From Nitrospirillum amazonense (GTDB taxonomy: Bacteria; Pseudomonadota; Alphaproteobacteria; Azospirillales; Azospirillaceae): a stretch of DNA of 45,978 bases. Numbering within the stretch: the stretch's first letter is position 1; each line of letters opens with the position of its first letter. Positions 42,584-45,978 of this stretch are shown here, piece after piece. The notes below the pieces were generated by a model. The model saw nothing but the letters and a program-made list of their open reading frames with translations, did no database searches and had not been told where the DNA came from. A program made the translations under genes and the position numbers. The stretch is from contig NZ_VITN01000034.1 in NCBI RefSeq assembly GCF_007828045.1, positions 1-45,978 on the forward strand, in the 5' to 3' direction.

Positions 42584-42634
42584 GCTATCTATCAGATATA
42601 CAGGTAGACTGTAAAGATAATCTGTTCAGATAGC
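42584..42634. promoter_or_regulatory. AT-rich dyad upstream of the MarR gene
   Basis: GCTATCT (42584-42590) and AGATAGC (42628-42634) form an inverted repeat around an AT-rich core with repeated CAGATA. It lies 6-56 bases before the MarR start codon, a position where MarR proteins usually bind to control their own operon. Confidence 0.5.
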
Positions 42635-42768
42635 CTGCATAGACGGGATCGCCATGCGCCATGCCCCTTATCCAATCCGGCAGCAGCCCAAATCTTCGAG
42701 ATCACTTCATTCCGGGACCACACACGGCCCGGGACCACACCCCGCACAGGGATGGGGCCGTCAGGCAG

Positions 42769-43827
42769 TTACAGCGATCCCAAATAGTTACCCAGGCCGA
42801 TGACGCAGGTGGACAGCATCAGCACGGCGATGCCCAAGCCCAGCACGGCGCGGGTGCGGCGGCTGGACCCGGCCCATTCCCGCAGCATGAAGCCCCATAG
42901 GGTGGCGAAGATGATGATGCTGGCCATGTGCAGGGTCCAGCTGGAGAAGCCGAAGCGGCCCATCTGGCTTTCACCCATGGTGTAGAAGAAAAACTGCAGA
43001 TACCAGGCGATGCCGGCCACCGCGCACAGGGCGTAGTTGCGCAGCAGGGGAGGCGGGGCCGCCGCGGTGTGGCCTCGGCGGCCAGTGAACTCCGGCAGGC
43101 AGCCGTCGCGCAGGATCAGGTACAGGCACCAGACGAAATTGCTGGTGAAGCCGCCGGCCAGCACCACCACCAGCACCGGCAGTCCTTGGGACAGCGGATC
43201 GGTACCCTGGGCCAGGGTCAATTGGCGGATGGGCTCGCCCGCTGCCAGGCCGTAGGCGAAGCAACTGCTCATGACGCCGGAGAAGAGGGCGATCAGGATG
43301 CCGCGCCGGAAGTCGAACTCGGCCACGCCCTGCTGTTCCACGCCATCGCCCTCCTTCAGGCGACCGGCCCAGCCGACGATGGCGATGCCCACCAGGCACA
43401 GGATGACACCACCCAGGATGACCAGGCCATGACTGGTCCCGGCCAGGGTGACCAGTTCCCCGCTGACCAGCGGCGGAATCAGGGTGCCGAAGGCGGCGGT
43501 CAGTCCCAGCGCCACCGCCATGCCCAAGGACATGCCAAGATAGCGCAGGGTGAGGCCGAAGGTCAGGCCGCCCAGGCCCCATAGGGCGCCGAAGAGATAG
43601 CACAGGAACAGGGTGCGTGCGGGCGCGGCGGCCAGCACGGCCCCCAGGTTCTCCGTCTTGATCAGCGCGAACAGCCAGGGGGCCAGGATCCAGCTGAACA
43701 CCCCGCCCACCAGCCAGAACACGGGCCAGGACCAGTTGCGCACGCCCCGGTAGGGCACATAGAAACTGGCGGAGGCGAGACCGCCCAGCCAGTGGAAGAA
43801 CACGCCCAATACGGGATTGGCACCCAT
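42769..43827 (-). CDS. rhaT: L-rhamnose/H+ symporter RhaT
   Basis: A 352-residue inner-membrane protein with about ten helices, matching RhaT in length and order. Recognisable segments are GVFFHWLGGLASASFYVPYRGVRNWSWPVFWLVGGVFSW, LWGLGGLTFGLTLRYLGMSLGMAVALGL and FFFYTMGESQMGRFGFSSWTLHMASIIIFATLWG, all RhaT-typical. It imports L-rhamnose with protons. It is last in a minus-strand operon with rhamnonate dehydratase, a FAH family hydrolase and an SDR, which together break down L-rhamnose without phosphorylation. The start ATG 43827 follows GGAGGAGAGAAT. Confidence 0.94.
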   Translation of the reverse strand: MGANPVLGVFFHWLGGLASASFYVPYRGVRNWSWPVFWLVGGVFSWILAPWLFALIKTENLGAVLAAAPARTLFLCYLFGALWGLGGLTFGLTLRYLGMSLGMAVALGLTAAFGTLIPPLVSGELVTLAGTSHGLVILGGVILCLVGIAIVGWAGRLKEGDGVEQQGVAEFDFRRGILIALFSGVMSSCFAYGLAAGEPIRQLTLAQGTDPLSQGLPVLVVVLAGGFTSNFVWCLYLILRDGCLPEFTGRRGHTAAAPPPLLRNYALCAVAGIAWYLQFFFYTMGESQMGRFGFSSWTLHMASIIIFATLWGFMLREWAGSSRRTRAVLGLGIAVLMLSTCVIGLGNYLGSL

Positions 43828-43859
43828 CTGTATTCTCTCCTCCCCGATACTTTTCTTTG

Positions 43860-43946
43860 TCAGTCCTGGCGATAGACGCGCGTGGCGGTGCCGCCGAACA
43901 GGGTGGCGCGCTCGTCGCGTGGGAAATCGCGGCCACCATGCGCCGG
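43860..43946 (-). pseudogene. C-terminal remnant of an amidohydrolase, probably L-rhamnono-gamma-lactonase
   Basis: Twenty-eight codons ending at TGA 43862-43860, with GGRDFPRDERATLFGGTATRVY, match the C-terminal end of COG3618-type amidohydrolases. L-Rhamnonolactonase (LRA2) belongs to this group, and it is the step missing from the operon. No upstream part of the gene is present; coding similarity ends near 43946, right where a hairpin sequence begins. The fragment lies 32 bases before rhaT on the same strand, which is where an intact operon could carry the lactonase gene. I conclude that the gene was lost by deletion or insertion. Confidence 0.6.
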
Positions 43947-43948
43947 GC

Positions 43949-44037
43949 GGCGGACATCCGTCCGCCTAGGCTCGTCCTCGCTGCGCGCCCCTTCACGTAA
44001 ACTGGCGGTACTCGCTCCGGCGGCCCCAGTCGGGGCC
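43949..44037. repeat. Hairpin-bounded element between SDR and amidohydrolase remnant
   Basis: A roughly 90-base stretch begins with GGCGGAC-atcc-GTCCGCC (43949-43966, perfect 7-bp stem) and ends with GGCCCC-agtc-GGGGCC (44022-44037, perfect 6-bp stem). Between them lies noncoding sequence. Hairpins at both ends resemble repetitive extragenic palindromes. No second copy is seen in this window, so whether it is repetitive in the genome is unknown. Confidence 0.45.
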
Positions 44038-44118
44038 TACAGCGGCGCGAGTCACCATCTCGTGCCGCTGGTATTGAACGGCCAGACCCCATGGCGGGCC
44101 TGGCCGGTACCCAAACAT

Positions 44119-44874
44119 TCAATAAGTCGTTCTGCCCCCAGAGGTATCGAACGTCGATGCGGTGGTGAACGAACATTCTTCCGATGCCATGAAACAGACC
44201 ATGGCGGCACTTTCCTCCACATGGCCCAGGCGGCCCATGGGTATCTTCGAGCGCATATAGTCCACCTGGCTTTGCGGCAGCTGGTCCAGGATGGGGCTGT
44301 CGAAGGTGGCGGGGGTGATGCTGTTGACCATCACGCCCTTGCCCGCCAGTTCCTTGCCCAGCGACTTGGTGAGGCCGATAACCCCGGCCTTGCTGGCGGA
44401 ATAGGCCGACGCATTGGGGTTGCCTTCCTTGCCGGCGACGGAGGCGACGTTCACGATGCGGCCATAGCCCTGGGCCAGCATCAGCGGCACCACGGCGCGG
44501 CAGCAATAGAACAGGCCGTTGAGGTTGATGTCGATGGTGCGGCGCCAGCTGTCCAGCGGGAACTCGTGCACCGGCACGGTGGCGCCGGTGATGCCCGCCG
44601 ACGCCACCAGGATGTCCACCCGGCCGCCAAGGGCCTGGTGGCTGGCCTGGGCCGCCGCCTCCACCGCCGCGGCGTCGGTCACGTCCAGGGCCACGGTGTG
44701 GATGGCGCCCACGTCAGCCGCCGCTGCCACCACCCTGTCCTCCTGCACGTCCCACAGGGCGACCTTGGCCCCTTCCGCCACCAGGCGGCGGGCGGTTTCC
44801 TTGCCCAGCCCCGACGCCCCGCCGGTGACGATGGCCGTGCGGCCGTCGAAGCGGCCTTGAAACACTGTCATCAT
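44119..44874 (-). CDS. SDR dehydrogenase of the L-rhamnose pathway (LRA5/LRA1-like)
   Basis: A 251-residue classical short-chain dehydrogenase with TGGASGLG (17-24), Y158 and K162 in SAYSASKAG, and the usual SSG-like C-terminus TFDTSGGRTTY. ATG 44874 overlaps the stop of the FAH gene (ATGA) and is preceded by GGGAGG; translational coupling is therefore likely. In the non-phosphorylating L-rhamnose route, an SDR oxidises L-2-keto-3-deoxyrhamnonate (LRA5) beside the FAH family LRA6; L-rhamnose 1-dehydrogenase (LRA1) is an SDR too. Being beside LRA6 favours LRA5. The sequence alone does not separate the two. Confidence 0.88.
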   Translation of the reverse strand: MMTVFQGRFDGRTAIVTGGASGLGKETARRLVAEGAKVALWDVQEDRVVAAAADVGAIHTVALDVTDAAAVEAAAQASHQALGGRVDILVASAGITGATVPVHEFPLDSWRRTIDINLNGLFYCCRAVVPLMLAQGYGRIVNVASVAGKEGNPNASAYSASKAGVIGLTKSLGKELAGKGVMVNSITPATFDSPILDQLPQSQVDYMRSKIPMGRLGHVEESAAMVCFMASEECSFTTASTFDTSGGRTTY

Positions 44875-45737
44875 GCCTGTTCCTCCCGGTTGAACCACGC
44901 CACCACCTTCTGCCGCTGTGTTCCCAGCTTGGCGATGCCCAGGGTCATGACATCCCCGGCCTTCAGGAACACCATGTCGGGCTTCTGGCCCTCGCCCACG
45001 CCCGGGGGCGTGCCGGTGGTCAGGATGTCGCCCGGCTCCAGCGTGATGAAGCGGCTGACATAGGCGATCAGCTCGGCCACGCCGAAGATCATGGTGCGGG
45101 TGTTGCCCGTCTGCATGCGCCGGCCGTTGAGGTCCAGCCACATGTCCAGGTCCTGTGGATCGCCCACCTCATCGGCGGTGACCAGCCAGGGGCCCACGGG
45201 GCCGAAGGTGTCGTGGCCCTTGCCCTTGTCCCACTGGCTGCCGCGTTCCTTCTGGTTGAAGCGTTCAGAGACGTCGTTGACCAGGACATAGCCGGCGACA
45301 TAGTCCAGCGCCCGGTCCTGCGGCACATAGCGGGCGGTGCGGCCGAAGACCACGCCCAGCTCCACCTCCCAATCCGACTTGGCGCTGTCCTGGGGCAGCA
45401 TGACGTCGTCGTCCGGCCCGTTCAGGCAGCTGGTGGCCTTGGTGAACAGGATGGGTTCGCCGGGAATGGGCAGGTTGGCTTCCTTGGCGTGGTCGGCATA
45501 GTTCAGGCCGATGGCCAGGAACTTGCCCACCCGGGCCAGGGGTACGCCCAGGCGGGGACCACCATCGACCAGGGGCAGGGTCGTGGGGTCGAGGGCGCGC
45601 AGCCGGTCGAGCCCGGCGGGGGACAGGACCTCGGGCGTGATGTCGGCGATGGCACCGGACAGGTCGCGGATCCGGCCGTCCGCGTCCAGCAGGCCGGGCC
45701 GCTCCTGGCCCTGGGGGCCGTAGCGCAAGAGCTTCAT
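44871..45737 (-). CDS. FAH-family 2,4-diketo-3-deoxy-L-rhamnonate hydrolase (LRA6-like)
   Basis: A 288-residue FAH-fold hydrolase of the short type. Metal ligands are E124 and E126 (WEVELGVVFG) and D155 (LVNDVSER), and the loop GTPPGVGEGQ near the C-terminus is typical. The family cleaves beta-diketo acids; in L-rhamnose degradation LRA6 splits 2,4-diketo-3-deoxy-L-rhamnonate into pyruvate and L-lactate. Support for this substrate is context: rhamnonate dehydratase lies 22 bases upstream, the SDR overlaps its stop, and RhaT follows. D-Fucose/L-fuconate paralogues are the main alternative. ATG 45737 is preceded by AAGG and begins the conserved MKLLRYG. Confidence 0.9.
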   Translation of the reverse strand: MKLLRYGPQGQERPGLLDADGRIRDLSGAIADITPEVLSPAGLDRLRALDPTTLPLVDGGPRLGVPLARVGKFLAIGLNYADHAKEANLPIPGEPILFTKATSCLNGPDDDVMLPQDSAKSDWEVELGVVFGRTARYVPQDRALDYVAGYVLVNDVSERFNQKERGSQWDKGKGHDTFGPVGPWLVTADEVGDPQDLDMWLDLNGRRMQTGNTRTMIFGVAELIAYVSRFITLEPGDILTTGTPPGVGEGQKPDMVFLKAGDVMTLGIAKLGTQRQKVVAWFNREEQA

Positions 45738-45759
45738 GGGGTATGACCTTGCAATATGT

Positions 45760-45978
45760 TCAATGCGTATAGGGGCGGTGCAGGGTGACGGCGGGGTTCA
45801 GCTCCACACCGAAACCGGGCTTGTCCAAGGCCGTGGCCTTGAGGCGGCCATTCTCTGGCACCGGTTCGCCCAGCAGCTGGGGATGGAACATGGGCTGAAC
45901 CTGGTCTGCTTTGGGCGCCATCATCAGGAACTCGGCGAACGGGCTGTTATGCCGGGTGATGACGAAGTGGTAGCTGTA
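45760..45978 (-). CDS. rhmD: L-rhamnonate dehydratase, C-terminal part (cut by window edge)
   Basis: The last 72 codons of a minus-strand gene, open at 45978, ending at TGA 45760-45762. The peptide SYHFVITRHNSPFAEFLMM, then QPMFHPQLLGEPVP and LDKPGFGVELN, is the C-terminus of L-rhamnonate dehydratase (enolase superfamily, RhmD/YfaW). The His in the YHFVIT region belongs to the active-site end of the barrel. The enzyme removes water from L-rhamnonate to give 2-keto-3-deoxy-L-rhamnonate. The FAH gene follows 22 bases downstream. Start and catalytic Lys/Asp lie outside the window. Confidence 0.85.
   Translation of the reverse strand, partial: YSYHFVITRHNSPFAEFLMMAPKADQVQPMFHPQLLGEPVPENGRLKATALDKPGFGVELNPAVTLHRPYTH

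Noticed and set aside
42712-42740. Twelve-base direct repeat CCGGGACCACAC (42712 and 42729) near the RhaT gene end
   Set aside because: Two short copies 17 bases apart in GC-rich DNA with no hairpin or known site; not enough to call a feature.

Overview
The window is uniformly GC-rich and looks like chromosome from an alphaproteobacterium. My best guess is Rhodospirillales/Azospirillaceae (Azospirillum or Nitrospirillum type), because it combines CopC/CopD copper genes, several large TonB-dependent receptors, a sucrose amylosucrase locus and a non-phosphorylating L-rhamnose pathway. This placement is an inference from gene content only. I found no rRNA, tRNA, CRISPR array, prophage or intact insertion sequence.

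Region by region. 0-4 kb: an antitoxin remnant at the left edge, a probable lipoprotein alpha/beta hydrolase, and a convergent two-gene unit (FrsA-like hydrolase, then fumarylacetoacetate hydrolase). 4-6.5 kb: a chemoreceptor with an FNR/FixK-like box upstream. 6.5-11.8 kb: a TonB receptor, an extradiol dioxygenase coupled to a small Rieske protein, and an OmpA-like protein. 11.9-17.3 kb: a copper-handling operon (DUF2946-like protein, TonB receptor, CopC, and CopD fused to a cytochrome c and a thioredoxin-like tail). 17.5-20.9 kb: a third large TonB receptor with striking inverted repeats upstream.

20.9-30.4 kb is the most coherent module, a sucrose utilisation locus of the Xanthomonas sux type: TonB receptor, amylosucrase, a sodium:solute symporter, a LacI regulator and fructokinase-type ROK kinases. 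The logic is outer-membrane capture, inner-membrane import, transfer of glucose from sucrose to a glucan with release of fructose, then fructose phosphorylation. Two identical 16-base operator-like sites lie in the divergent promoter region. Two almost identical ROK genes (about 99% at DNA level, same orientation, constant 8,452-base offset) flank the module, so recombination between them could delete or amplify it.

30.4-42.6 kb is a mixed housekeeping and accessory stretch: host-attachment-like protein, a small ORF coupled to a periplasmic chorismate mutase, NudK, a VapBC pair whose toxin is frameshifted, a serine beta-lactamase-like hydrolase, catalase, SDR/TetR pair, LysR regulator, FolB, a threonine aldolase-like enzyme, and a MarR/isochorismatase-like/membrane-protein unit. 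42.7-46 kb is an L-rhamnose catabolic operon (rhamnonate dehydratase, cut by the window edge; diketo-deoxyrhamnonate hydrolase; SDR; RhaT). Between SDR and RhaT only the C-terminal end of an amidohydrolase, probably the rhamnonolactonase, survives beside a hairpin-bounded sequence.

The observations I would check first are the duplicated kinases flanking the sux-like module, the CopD-cytochrome-thioredoxin-like fusion, the broken lactonase next to the hairpin element, the 22-base palindrome near 33.2 kb, and the Rieske protein coupled to an extradiol dioxygenase. No single gene group here is clearly an undescribed system; the novelty lies in arrangements and fusions.
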